A stretch of DNA of 64,000 bases, taken from contig NZ_RRCO01000003.1 of assembly GCF_003862475.1 (NCBI RefSeq), positions 124,001-188,000 of the forward strand, written 5' to 3'. The DNA comes from Lachnoanaerobaculum gingivalis. GTDB taxonomy: Bacteria > Bacillota > Clostridia > Lachnospirales > Lachnospiraceae. The notes under the pieces are model-generated. The model saw only the letters and a list, made by a program, of their open reading frames with translations, did not search any database and had not been told where the DNA came from. Numbering within the stretch: position 1 is the first letter of the stretch; every line of letters begins with the position of its first letter. This document shows positions 56,227 to 64,000 of this stretch, one piece after another. The translations under genes were made by a program, and so were the position numbers.

Positions 56227-57480
56227 TCATCTGATTCTTTTATCTATATTATCCACCAACTCCTGCTTATCCATCTCATTTGTCAACACTTTAAAAATAT
56301 TATCTGTAAAGTATTCTTTTTGTGATGCCGACCAAACATTATCAGGTATCTCAATTTTTCTTTCTGCATCCAACACCAATGTTGCTGCCTGATACATTCG
56401 ATTTTTTTCATTCTTATACTTTTCCAAAGAAATATTTGGATTCGCCGGAAATTGCTCTGTTCGTTCCAATATCTGTATCTGTACTTTTTCACTGAGAATA
56501 TACTTCAAAAATCTTACAGAAGCATCCTCTCGCTCTTTACTGCCGCTCTTTCCAAGCACATACCCCAAACTTGCCGATTCACAGGACATGGATATCCCGT
56601 CTTTAGTGGGCAATAATGCATATTTTGCATGTATTTTTTCTGAAATCATAGGTGCTCCCCATACACCATTCACATAAATAGCAAGTCTACCTTCATTAAA
56701 AAGTCTTGTCTCATCTCTATAGCTATATGATGTATTTTCAAATGTTGAAAAATGATAAATACTTTCCATCTTTTTTAAGGTATCTACAAAATCCTCATCA
56801 CTAATTTCACTTATAGAGTCCTTCTCACTAAATAACATGTGGTCCATAAAGTATAGATAGCCTTCTGCAGACGGTCTTAACGGCTTCACTTCAGCACTCT
56901 CTTTTTTTGCCCATTCATTGATCCGATCACACATAGCAATAAATTCATTCCATGTACCGGGAAGTTGCCTCACTCCCGCTTTTTCTAAAATTTCTTCATT
57001 GTACCAATATCCACCGCTCAAAGAAAGTACATCAACGACCGTATAAAGATTACCCGCTTTTGTTGTCCAATATTTTTTATTTGTTTTAGAAATATCTCTG
57101 TCAAATTCCGAATCTTCTTCTAAATATGGTTGAATATCCAATGCCATATTATTCTCGACCATAAAATTATATATGCTGTTTTCACCCATTCCGCTAAAGG
57201 CAATTATATCCGGTGTATCGCCTACCATAATCATATCCTCAACTTTACGCAATGTTTCATTTCTTGTCGGCATAGAAATCAATCTAAGGTTAATGTCCGG
57301 ATTCTCATTTTGAAACTGTTCATATATTTGTCTCATTGCAACATGATCAGCTTCTGTTCCACCCCATGAATGTATTACAGTGATTGTTACTTTTTTCTTT
57401 TCTTTTTCACATCCGCTTAACATGAAACAGATTAGCAGTATCCACATCAATAACAGAAGCTTTTTCACCTTATTCTTCAT
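56227..57480 (-). CDS. second solute-binding lipoprotein, co-encoded with the two-component system
   Basis: 417 aa from the preferred start. Signal peptide with lipobox CFMLSGC (Cys near residue 24), then a family-1 binding-protein fold: VIHSWGGTEADH, LRKVEDMIMVGDTPDIIAFSG and DASVRFLKYILSEKVQ. The frame opens at 57564, but the ATG at 57480 gives a normal signal peptide and overlaps the end of the response regulator by 11 bases. It has no permease beside it. Position in the YesMN operon suggests that it presents a sugar to the sensor kinase, or supplies an alternative receptor to the nearby importer. Confidence 0.88.
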   Translation of the reverse strand: MKNKVKKLLLLMWILLICFMLSGCEKEKKKVTITVIHSWGGTEADHVAMRQIYEQFQNENPDINLRLISMPTRNETLRKVEDMIMVGDTPDIIAFSGMGENSIYNFMVENNMALDIQPYLEEDSEFDRDISKTNKKYWTTKAGNLYTVVDVLSLSGGYWYNEEILEKAGVRQLPGTWNEFIAMCDRINEWAKKESAEVKPLRPSAEGYLYFMDHMLFSEKDSISEISDEDFVDTLKKMESIYHFSTFENTSYSYRDETRLFNEGRLAIYVNGVWGAPMISEKIHAKYALLPTKDGISMSCESASLGYVLGKSGSKEREDASVRFLKYILSEKVQIQILERTEQFPANPNISLEKYKNEKNRMYQAATLVLDAERKIEIPDNVWSASQKEYFTDNIFKVLTNEMDKQELVDNIDKRIR

Positions 57481-58216
57481 TTTCTTCCTGCTTTCTGTAT
57501 TCTTTTGGTGACAGTCCTGTGATTTTTTTAAACATCTTTGAAAAATAACTGGCATCCTCCACACCTACCAATTCTGAGATTTCATAGGTTCTCATATCAG
57601 TGTTTATCAAATAGTCTTTTGCCGCTTCTATTCTTAGATTAAGAATTGTATCAAATAAATTTTTTCCCTTCTTTATCTTATATACCCTGCTCAAATAACT
57701 GCTGTTAATATGTAATGCCTCTGCAATATCATCCAGTGATAATTTCTTTTTATAATTCTGTTCTATATAATGATCTATCTGTTGTATTAATGATAGCTGC
57801 GCCAATAGGTCTTTTTCATTTTTTTCTATCTCTCTTTTCAACTGATTTAGATTTCCTGTAGCTTTTTCAATTGCATCCGGAAGTTCATCCATGATGGAAA
57901 CCTTTAAAACATAATCACAGATGCTATATTTAATTGCAGTTTTTGCATATGAAAAATCAGCATATGCAGTCAGAATAATAACTTGGGTTTCCGGATATGT
58001 TTCATATAAATATTTACATACATCCATACCATTTACTTCCGGCATTTGAATATCGGTAATTACAATATCCGGTTCTTCCTCTTCTATCTTATTTATTAAC
58101 TCTTGCCCGTCATCCACAACATCTATCAGATTACAATTCATTTTTTCCCAATTTATTAATTTTTTTAATGCTTCTCTAATGTATGCTTCATCATCTGCCG
58201 CTACTACTTTCCACAT
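57470..58216 (-). CDS. YesN-type AraC-family response regulator
   Basis: 248 aa. Receiver domain with ADDEAYIRE, phosphorylated Asp in IVITDIQMPEVNG (near residue 56) and LTAYADF; then a coiled linker and a C-terminal AraC helix-turn-helix pair (about 145-243) with EISELVGVEDASYFSKMFKKITGLSPKEY. It is shorter than classic YesN. It overlaps the kinase gene by 26 bases and the binding-protein gene by 11. Expected to activate the downstream glycan transport operon. Confidence 0.93.
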   Translation of the reverse strand: MWKVVAADDEAYIREALKKLINWEKMNCNLIDVVDDGQELINKIEEEEPDIVITDIQMPEVNGMDVCKYLYETYPETQVIILTAYADFSYAKTAIKYSICDYVLKVSIMDELPDAIEKATGNLNQLKREIEKNEKDLLAQLSLIQQIDHYIEQNYKKKLSLDDIAEALHINSSYLSRVYKIKKGKNLFDTILNLRIEAAKDYLINTDMRTYEISELVGVEDASYFSKMFKKITGLSPKEYRKQEENEE

Positions 58217-59993
58217 AATTTATGCCTCTTTCTACCGGAATTATAATTTCAATCCTAGTTCCATTACCTTTTTCACTCCATATCTTGAATTCATAGTTAT
58301 CTCCATACAATATCTGAAGCATTCTTTTTGTATTCTCAAATCCTGTATGTGTATGTTCTACCTTATATTGCTCATCCTGAATATTTACTTCGATTTCCTT
58401 TTCTCCCATTCCCACACCATTATCTTCTACACAAATATGAAGCATTGAGCTTCTATTTTCCTTTTCTGTAAATTCTTCATGCAGTCTAACAACAATCCTG
58501 CCCTTTTCTTTTTGTGGCTCTAACCCATGAGAAACTGCATTTTCAACCAGTGGTTCTATCAACAATCTTGGAATCATATCTTCATATATTCTGTCATCTT
58601 CCACATAAATATCATAAGAAAGCTTTTCCTGATATCTTTCTTTCTGTAAAATAAGATAAAATTTCACAATATCCAATTCCTCTTTTACTTTGATCTTTAT
58701 TTCTTTTTCACGAAAGATCTTCCCTTGCATCAGCTTTGAAAAGGCATTTAAACTTTGATACAGATCCTCATTTCCGGCCATCTTTGCCTTAAGGCTAAGC
58801 ATTGCCAATATATTAAATTGAAAATGAGGATTAATCTGTGATTGAAGATATTTCACTTTGGATTGTGTTGCTATTAATTGCTTTTCATATACTTCTGTAA
58901 TCAGATATTCTATTCTGTCTGCCATCTCATTAAACACAGTTCCTATATCATGAAATTCCTGAATAGATGAATCCTCTATTCTTGCATTAAGTTCCTGCTT
59001 ACCAAATGCCTGTATACTTGAAATCATTTTCGTAACAGGCTTCGTAAATCTATAGCTGACTCCATATGCCACAATAAATGTAAGAGCCAGAACTATTCCC
59101 AATCCAATCAAAAAAATAACCAATATAGGACGAAGTATTGAAAAAATATTGCTTTGATCTACCGTTGTAATTAATCTAATATCAAAACCGCAGACATCCG
59201 CATATCCTATAACTTTCTCTCCTCCAACATTTCGCATTCCCGACCAAACTGCTTCCGTTTTACTTAGTTTATCTATTATTTCTGCTTTTTCCTCCGGAAA
59301 AAGCAGAAAATCATTGCCTGATAAAAGCATCCATGAACCGTCTTTATAATTACTTACATTTTCAAATACAGCATCTATTGCTTTCAAACTAATTTGAGCT
59401 ATACCGATCCCTTTTTCTTCCATTTTATCATCATAAATTCTAAAAAGTATATTCAGATTCTCTTTGTCTGTTAACGAAGCATATCTATTACCATCTGCTT
59501 TAAACCATCTTTGCATACTTCGGTATTTATTTTCTTCTTCCATTTCAAAAGCCAGTGTTGTGGCATAATAATGCTCATTAATACATTGATCATTATTATT
59601 AAACAAATATAGACTTGTAACAAAAGGAAGTTGCTGATTTACTCTATTTCTGTCTGCAAATAATTCCATACTGTACGAAAGTTGTTCTTCTACTACTTCT
59701 CTATCAAATCCGTTATTTTCAAAGAAATCATCCAGTAATATGTTATGTCGAATAGATATTGCTCCATCTGCTATAAACTGCATGTGAGATTGATACTGCT
59801 GAGATGTACTTTTCAAAACGTACTCTATATCTTCTTTTGTTTTTTGAAAAAAGAATGAGAAGAACACATAAAGAATAGCAAGTACAGCTGATAACAGAGT
59901 ACATGCGGATGTTCGTAACATTAGACTTGTCATTTCTTTTCTAAGAGTATATTTCTTTTTTTCTTTTACTTTTTGCCACATAAACTTCACCAT
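58191..59993 (-). CDS. YesM-type sensor histidine kinase
   Basis: 600 aa. Two membrane helices (about 28-50 and 290-312) bracket a ~240-residue extracellular sensing domain. A HAMP domain follows, then the His_kinase motif LQSQINPHFQFNILAMLS with the phosphorylatable His near 392, and a HATPase with VENAVSHGLEPQKEKG and DNGVGMG. This is the standard carbohydrate-sensing YesM layout. The start is uncertain: ATG at 59993 or the ATG four codons later, neither with a strong ribosome site. Confidence 0.9.
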   Translation of the reverse strand: MVKFMWQKVKEKKKYTLRKEMTSLMLRTSACTLLSAVLAILYVFFSFFFQKTKEDIEYVLKSTSQQYQSHMQFIADGAISIRHNILLDDFFENNGFDREVVEEQLSYSMELFADRNRVNQQLPFVTSLYLFNNNDQCINEHYYATTLAFEMEEENKYRSMQRWFKADGNRYASLTDKENLNILFRIYDDKMEEKGIGIAQISLKAIDAVFENVSNYKDGSWMLLSGNDFLLFPEEKAEIIDKLSKTEAVWSGMRNVGGEKVIGYADVCGFDIRLITTVDQSNIFSILRPILVIFLIGLGIVLALTFIVAYGVSYRFTKPVTKMISSIQAFGKQELNARIEDSSIQEFHDIGTVFNEMADRIEYLITEVYEKQLIATQSKVKYLQSQINPHFQFNILAMLSLKAKMAGNEDLYQSLNAFSKLMQGKIFREKEIKIKVKEELDIVKFYLILQKERYQEKLSYDIYVEDDRIYEDMIPRLLIEPLVENAVSHGLEPQKEKGRIVVRLHEEFTEKENRSSMLHICVEDNGVGMGEKEIEVNIQDEQYKVEHTHTGFENTKRMLQILYGDNYEFKIWSEKGNGTRIEIIIPVERGINYVESSSGR

Positions 59994-60172
59994 ACTATCC
60001 CAAAAAGTTATTTTTCTACTTTTAGTATTTTTAGTTTAACACACGCATACTGCTCAGTCGAGATTTTTTATCAAATGACGTTATCTCTTAATTTGAGAAT
60101 GACAGAAGCCATATCCCGTTTCTACCGACTAATATATAAGACTTAACTAAACATATAATTATAAAATCACAC

Positions 60173-60202
60173 TAAAAAAGGACGGAAGTATCCTCCCATC
60201 CT
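60173..60202 (-). terminator. terminator after lysS
   Basis: A nine-pair stem with G-U pairs (60179-60187 with 60194-60202) followed on the minus strand by six T, about 40 bases after the lysS stop. Confidence 0.75.
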
Positions 60203-60241
60203 CTTCATTTATACATTTTTATTTAATCATGTTTTCTTTAA

Positions 60242-62185
60242 TTAGTACAACTTAGCTCCTGCCGGTATATGATTATCTACCATGATAAGGTGAAGCTCTT
60301 CGCCCTCGCCCTCTTTAAGCTCATTTACAGCACTTAAGAGCATACCGCATGACTCAATGCCCATCATTGCTCTAGCCGGAAGATTTGTGATCGCAATAAG
60401 TGTCTTTCCGACAAGCTCCTCCGGCTCATAGAAATCATGAATACCTGAAAGGATTGTTCTGTCCTTACCTGTTCCGTCATCCAAAGTGAACTGTAAAAGC
60501 TTCTTGCTCTTTGGCACTGCCACACAATCCTTTACCTTTACAGCTCTGAAATCTGATTTTGAGAATGTATCAAAATCTACACACTCTTCAAAAAGTGGCT
60601 CTATCTTTACATTTGAAAAATCTATCTTCTCATTCGGTGTAAAGAAACCGCTCTTTGAGTCGGCTGAGTCTGTATCATTTCTGGCTATATTTGGCTTATC
60701 AAGACTCTTCATTGTAGGGAAGAGTAATACATCTCTGATTGCAGGTGAGTTTGTAAGCAACATTACAAGTCTGTCGATACCGTAGCCGATACCTCCTGTA
60801 GGCGGCATACCTATCTCAAGAGCATTTAAGAAGTCTTCATCAGTATGATTTGCTTCCTCATCTCCTGCTGCAAATGCTTCTTCCTGTGCCTGGAATCTCT
60901 CTCTTTGATCTATCGGATCGTTAAGCTCAGAGTAAGCATTTGCCATCTCTCTACCATAGATAAAGAGCTCAAATCTTTCTACATATCTTGGATCGCTTGG
61001 CTTTTTCTTTGTAAGTGGTGACACCTCTATAGGATGATCCATTACAAATGTAGGCTGTATAAGTTTCTCCTCTACAAACTCCTCAAAGAAAAGATTAATG
61101 ATATCACCTCTTGAGTGACGCTCTTCAAACTCAATGCCTTTTTCCTTTGCAAGTGCCTTTGCTTCTTCGGTTGTCTCTATCTTGTCAAAATCAATGCCTG
61201 AGTATTTCTTTATAGCCTCAACCATTGTAATTCTCTCAAAAGGCTTTCCAAGATCTATCCTTGCCTCGGCATAAGGTATTGTAGTAGTACCACAAACTTT
61301 CTCTGCAAGGTATCTGAACATATTTTCAGTAAGATCCATCATACCGTGATAATCTGTATATGCCTGGTAAAGTTCCATAAGTGTAAACTCAGGGTTATGT
61401 CTTGTATCAACACCCTCATTTCTAAACACTCTTCCTATCTCATATACTCTCTCAAGTCCACCTACAATAAGTCTCTTAAGGTAAAGCTCAAGTGAAATAC
61501 GAAGCTTTACATCTTCATTTAAAGCATTGAAATGTGTATTGAAAGGTCTTGCGGCCGCACCGCCTGCATTGCTTACAAGCATAGGGGTCTCAACTTCCAT
61601 GAATCCCTGACCGTCAAGGAACTTTCTGATTTCTGTTATTATTTTTGATCTCTTTATAAATGTATCTTTTACATCCTCATTCATTATAAGATCCACATAT
61701 CTTTGACGATATCTTGTATCTGTATCTGTAAGTCCGTGAAATTTCTCAGGAAGCGGCTTTAAACTCTTTGAAAGCAACTCTACCTTTGTAGCGTGTAAGC
61801 TTACCTCACCTGTCTGTGTCTTGAAAACTTCACCTGTAACACCTACGATATCACCGATATCAAGCTTCTTGAATGCTTTGTATTCGTCCTCTCCTACAGA
61901 ATCTCTTGCTACATATGCCTGTATTCTTCCCTTTAAATCCTGTACATGACAAAATGACGCCTTACCCATGACACGCTTTGACATAAGTCTACCTGCAATC
62001 TTGACACTTTTTCCGTCTAATTCCTCGAAGTTGTCCTTTATATCTGCACTATGCTTTTCTACATCATACTTTGTGATAAAGAAAGGGTCGTTGTTTGCCG
62101 CCTGTAACTCTGCAAGTTTGTCTCTTCTTGCCTTTAAAATATGATTCAGGTCCTCTGTTGTCATTGGTTCATTGCTATTTGCCAT
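60242..62185 (-). CDS. lysS: lysyl-tRNA synthetase (class II) with C-terminal tRNA-binding domain
   Basis: 647 aa against about 500 for ordinary LysRS. N-terminal OB-fold anticodon-binding domain (about 60-170), class II core with motif 2 [24 protein letters not shown] (about 275) and motif 3 [16 protein letters not shown]. The extra ~110 residues (about 535-647; [47 protein letters not shown]) are an EMAP-II/Trbp111-like tRNA-binding domain, as at the end of many MetRS. Same fusion is known to me in some clostridia. It is nine bases after greA and shares its promoter. Confidence 0.96.
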   Translation of the reverse strand: MANSNEPMTTEDLNHILKARRDKLAELQAANNDPFFITKYDVEKHSADIKDNFEELDGKSVKIAGRLMSKRVMGKASFCHVQDLKGRIQAYVARDSVGEDEYKAFKKLDIGDIVGVTGEVFKTQTGEVSLHATKVELLSKSLKPLPEKFHGLTDTDTRYRQRYVDLIMNEDVKDTFIKRSKIITEIRKFLDGQGFMEVETPMLVSNAGGAAARPFNTHFNALNEDVKLRISLELYLKRLIVGGLERVYEIGRVFRNEGVDTRHNPEFTLMELYQAYTDYHGMMDLTENMFRYLAEKVCGTTTIPYAEARIDLGKPFERITMVEAIKKYSGIDFDKIETTEEAKALAKEKGIEFEERHSRGDIINLFFEEFVEEKLIQPTFVMDHPIEVSPLTKKKPSDPRYVERFELFIYGREMANAYSELNDPIDQRERFQAQEEAFAAGDEEANHTDEDFLNALEIGMPPTGGIGYGIDRLVMLLTNSPAIRDVLLFPTMKSLDKPNIARNDTDSADSKSGFFTPNEKIDFSNVKIEPLFEECVDFDTFSKSDFRAVKVKDCVAVPKSKKLLQFTLDDGTGKDRTILSGIHDFYEPEELVGKTLIAITNLPARAMMGIESCGMLLSAVNELKEGEGEELHLIMVDNHIPAGAKLY

Positions 62186-62194
62186 ATTTCCTCC

Positions 62195-62677
62195 TTAAGA
62201 TACTCTTTGTATTCCTAATACCATATATTCCGAAACACCTGCCTGTGTTTCTACAACTGCTGTTTCTCCGATTTTTTTACCGAGTAATGCTTTACCGAGC
62301 GGTGACTCATTGCTTATCTTACCGGCAAGTGAATCGGCCTCTGTAGAACCTACAATTTTAAAATCAAGTTCATCATCAAATTCTTTATCAAGAATCTTTA
62401 CCATACATCCGATACCGATTGTATCCAGATCGACCTCATCCTCTACAACAACTTCAGCATTCTTTAAAAGGTTCTCAAGTTGCTCTATTCTGGCCTCTAT
62501 ATCTCTTTGCTCATCTTTTGCGGCATCGTATTCTGCATTCTCTGAGAGATCACCCTGTTCTCTTGCCTCTTTTATCTTTTCAGCAATTTCTTTTCTCTTA
62601 TTTACCTTTAAATCCTGTAACTCATCCTCTAAGTTCTTAAGTCCCTCATAAGTTAATATATGCTTTTTTTCTGCCAT
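62195..62677 (-). CDS. greA: transcription elongation factor GreA
   Basis: 160 aa, the usual length. An N-terminal antiparallel coiled coil (about 8-75) carries the acidic tip ENAEYDAAKDEQ, which reaches the RNA polymerase active site and stimulates cleavage of backtracked transcripts; the C-terminal FKBP-like domain has ISNESPLGKALLGKKIGE. TGGAGG precedes the ATG. The pair greA-lysS is transcribed from the consensus promoter at 62844-62872. Confidence 0.97.
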   Translation of the reverse strand: MAEKKHILTYEGLKNLEDELQDLKVNKRKEIAEKIKEAREQGDLSENAEYDAAKDEQRDIEARIEQLENLLKNAEVVVEDEVDLDTIGIGCMVKILDKEFDDELDFKIVGSTEADSLAGKISNESPLGKALLGKKIGETAVVETQAGVSEYMVLGIQRVS

Positions 62678-62843
62678 ATTTCCTCCATTTTGACTTCTAT
62701 TTCACTCTTACTAAGTAAAACCGTCCTTAATTTTTCATTTTTGAAGCCAAAACTTCAACTTCAATCAAACTTTAAGATTAGAAAAAAACCACTATACCGG
62801 CGTATGTGGCGAATTCAATACTTAATCTAACTAGTTCCGTGAG

Positions 62844-62872
62844 ATTATACTATGACATACCGTTTATGTCAA
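62844..62872 (-). promoter_or_regulatory. consensus sigma-A promoter of greA-lysS
   Basis: Exact TTGACA (62867-62872) and TATAAT (62844-62849) with 17-base spacing on the minus strand. The ~160-base leader to greA shows no T-box or other riboswitch that I can recognise. Confidence 0.92.
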
Positions 62873-62944
62873 GCGAAAACACTTTAATTGAAGGCAATAA
62901 ATTTATAATAAATTTACACTATTATATATATTTTTTACCAAAGA

Positions 62945-62975
62945 AAAAGACAGGCTTGCTCAAGGCCTGTCTTTT
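62945..62975 (-). terminator. terminator after the flavodoxin region
   Basis: A perfect 11-bp stem (62945-62955 with 62965-62975) and 9-base loop followed by T-rich sequence on the minus strand. It lies nearly 200 bases after the flavodoxin stop and before the greA promoter. Confidence 0.8.
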
Positions 62976-63055
62976 AAGTAAGAGGAAATTTCAATATGTG
63001 TAACACTGTATATTATCAAATAAGGTTGCTCAAGTCTTACTTGATAGTATATGAT

Positions 63056-63128
63056 AGTTTTCACCACCATATTGTTTGTGTAACGGTTTTCACCACTACA
63101 CTATATATTATGACAGCTTTCACTGTCA
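63056..63128. repeat. three short direct repeats after the flavodoxin gene
   Basis: A 14-base unit of the type AGTTTTCACCACCA begins at 63056, 63085 and 63115, with the third copy more diverged. The near-30-base spacing is regular. A second element, TTGCTCAAG, occurs at 63023-63033 and in the terminator loop region at 62953-62963. Function unknown; this fills most of the noncoding stretch between the terminator and flavodoxin. Confidence 0.5.
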
Positions 63129-63167
63129 TATCTTAAATTAGGTTGTCCTAATGTAAGACCAAAAAAA

Positions 63168-63596
63168 TTAAAATGCAGCTAACTGCTTTCCTGCCGCTTC
63201 CAATGCAGCTTTTGCATCATCATCAGGCTCAAGGTTTGCTATAATACCTTCTCCACCGATAATATTTGCTCCGGCATTTTGCATACGCTCAACCCATAAT
63301 CTCATCCACTCTCCATCGCCCCAGTCATATGAACCGAATAAAAGAATGTTTTTACCTGATACCTTGCCTTCTATCTCTGATACAAAGCTATCAACGGACT
63401 CGTCAAGCTCCTCTGCACCCATTGCAGGACATCCGATAGCAAATGCAGGCTGTGCAAGTAATTCATCTACATTAACACTGTCTACAAATACAAGTTCAGG
63501 TGTTCCGCCTGCCGCCTTTACTCCTTCAGCTATCACATTTGCCATAGCTTCTGTGTTTCCTGTTGAACTCCAATAAACAATAATTGCTTTTTCCAT
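63168..63596 (-). CDS. flavodoxin
   Basis: 142 aa, the size of a short-chain flavodoxin. The FMN phosphate loop is WSSTGNTEAMAN (9-20), the segment FGSYDWGDGEWM near 87 forms the aromatic FMN-stacking loop, and PAMGAEELDES lies between them. It is a low-potential cytoplasmic electron carrier that can replace ferredoxin. AAGGAG precedes the ATG. It follows the DUF3793 gene by about 45 bases and is probably co-transcribed. Confidence 0.95.
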   Translation of the reverse strand: MEKAIIVYWSSTGNTEAMANVIAEGVKAAGGTPELVFVDSVNVDELLAQPAFAIGCPAMGAEELDESVDSFVSEIEGKVSGKNILLFGSYDWGDGEWMRLWVERMQNAGANIIGGEGIIANLEPDDDAKAALEAAGKQLAAF

Positions 63597-63641
63597 ATTT
63601 TTACTCCTTAAAAGAATATTTTATAGGCATATAAACCATTA

Positions 63642-64000
63642 TCAACAAGCTATATTCTCAAGCCTGTTTCCGGCTAAGAACTCGTCAATAGCAATCTCTC
63701 TAGCCTCATCATAGCTTAAAAACTTTTCTCTGGTCTCTTCCAGATTGCCATATATTTTCCAATATCCGCTATGTAGATATCTCTCTCCTTTGTTTTCAAG
63801 GAAGCCCTTTATATCACATATAGGATATCCCAAAAATACTCCTACCTCATGAGGAAACTCTTTAATTTTATTATAAAAACCGTTCATCCTCTGATGCAGT
63901 CTGATAAGATTTGATATGAAATCATCTCTCCTATATCCAAACTCTCTTAAATAGTCACTAACCTCTGATCTTTTAAGATACTCTTCAAGTTCTTTTGCTC
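63642..64000 (-). CDS. DUF3793 family protein, 5' end outside the window
   Basis: The visible ~118 codons run in one frame to the window edge, so the start lies beyond 64000; the internal ATG at 63887 is not the true start. FPHEVGVFLGYPICDIKGFLENKG followed by SGYWKIYG (quoted by parts: HEVGVFLGYP, GFLENKG) is the DUF3793 signature. The family is often encoded next to flavodoxin genes in clostridia, as here; its function is not known to me. Confidence 0.85.
   Translation of the reverse strand, partial: AKELEEYLKRSEVSDYLREFGYRRDDFISNLIRLHQRMNGFYNKIKEFPHEVGVFLGYPICDIKGFLENKGERYLHSGYWKIYGNLEETREKFLSYDEAREIAIDEFLAGNRLENIAC

Noticed and set aside
62678-62843. T-box or lysine riboswitch in the greA-lysS leader
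   Set aside because: No T-box sequence, specifier loop or lysine-riboswitch core could be recognised.

Overview
The window reads as a chromosomal segment of a low-GC Gram-positive anaerobe of the Clostridia, most likely a Lachnospiraceae member. Support: AT-rich sequence with strong GGAGG ribosome sites, a CsoR-type metal regulator, YesMN-type two-component control of sugar uptake, a LysRS with a C-terminal tRNA-binding domain, and a flavodoxin next to a DUF3793 gene. The genus is not resolvable from the sequence alone. No insertion sequence, CRISPR array, rRNA or phage structural gene was seen.

Layout. (1) 1-4.4 kb: a tight six-gene minus-strand operon (acetyltransferase, YitT membrane protein, HAD phosphatase, TIGR04076 protein, unknown 331-aa protein, DUF457 membrane hydrolase). 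(2) 4.4-6.8 kb: a heavy-metal P1B ATPase and a CsoR repressor; a near-consensus promoter with two CsoR-like operators lies before the ATPase. (3) 6.9-8.5 kb: a scrambled patch with a yitT 3' remnant, tRNA-Tyr, tRNA-Arg, a second TIGR04076 gene and a small membrane protein behind a palindromic operator/promoter. (4) 8.7-15.5 kb: MFS transporter and divergent AraC regulator with three operator-like repeats exactly 32 bp apart, then a two-component system and a LanFEG/BcrAB-type ABC transporter with a fused double permease.

(5) 15.5-46 kb: a 30-kb minus-strand island that looks like a defence island. It holds an AAA15 ATPase with a short TOPRIM partner; a five-gene operon (Ada-like zinc protein, PC4/YdbC ssDNA-binding protein, DUF6361 protein, double-motif PLD nuclease, SF2 helicase); a WYL-regulator remnant; a SWIM zinc-finger protein, a 1124-aa unrecognised protein and RecQ; a three-gene unit of Swt1-HEPN-SNF2 ATPase, sacsin-like HATPase and RecD-like helicase with a PD-(D/E)XK-like tail, the last interrupted by an in-frame TAG; and a TOTE-type primase/helicase/PLD protein lacking its N-terminus. 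The two outermost genes both appear truncated on their outward-facing sides.

(6) 46.3-60.2 kb: a lipoprotein of unknown role, then a glycan-use locus. ABC importer parts feed cytoplasmic GH29 alpha-L-fucosidase, a Gfo/Idh/MocA oxidoreductase and GH36 alpha-galactosidase; a YesM/YesN two-component system with its own extra solute-binding lipoprotein lies upstream. The enzyme set suggests fucosylated, alpha-galactosylated host glycans, possibly blood-group-B-like. (7) 60.2-64 kb: housekeeping greA-lysS behind a perfect sigma-A promoter, a flavodoxin, and a DUF3793 gene running off the window.
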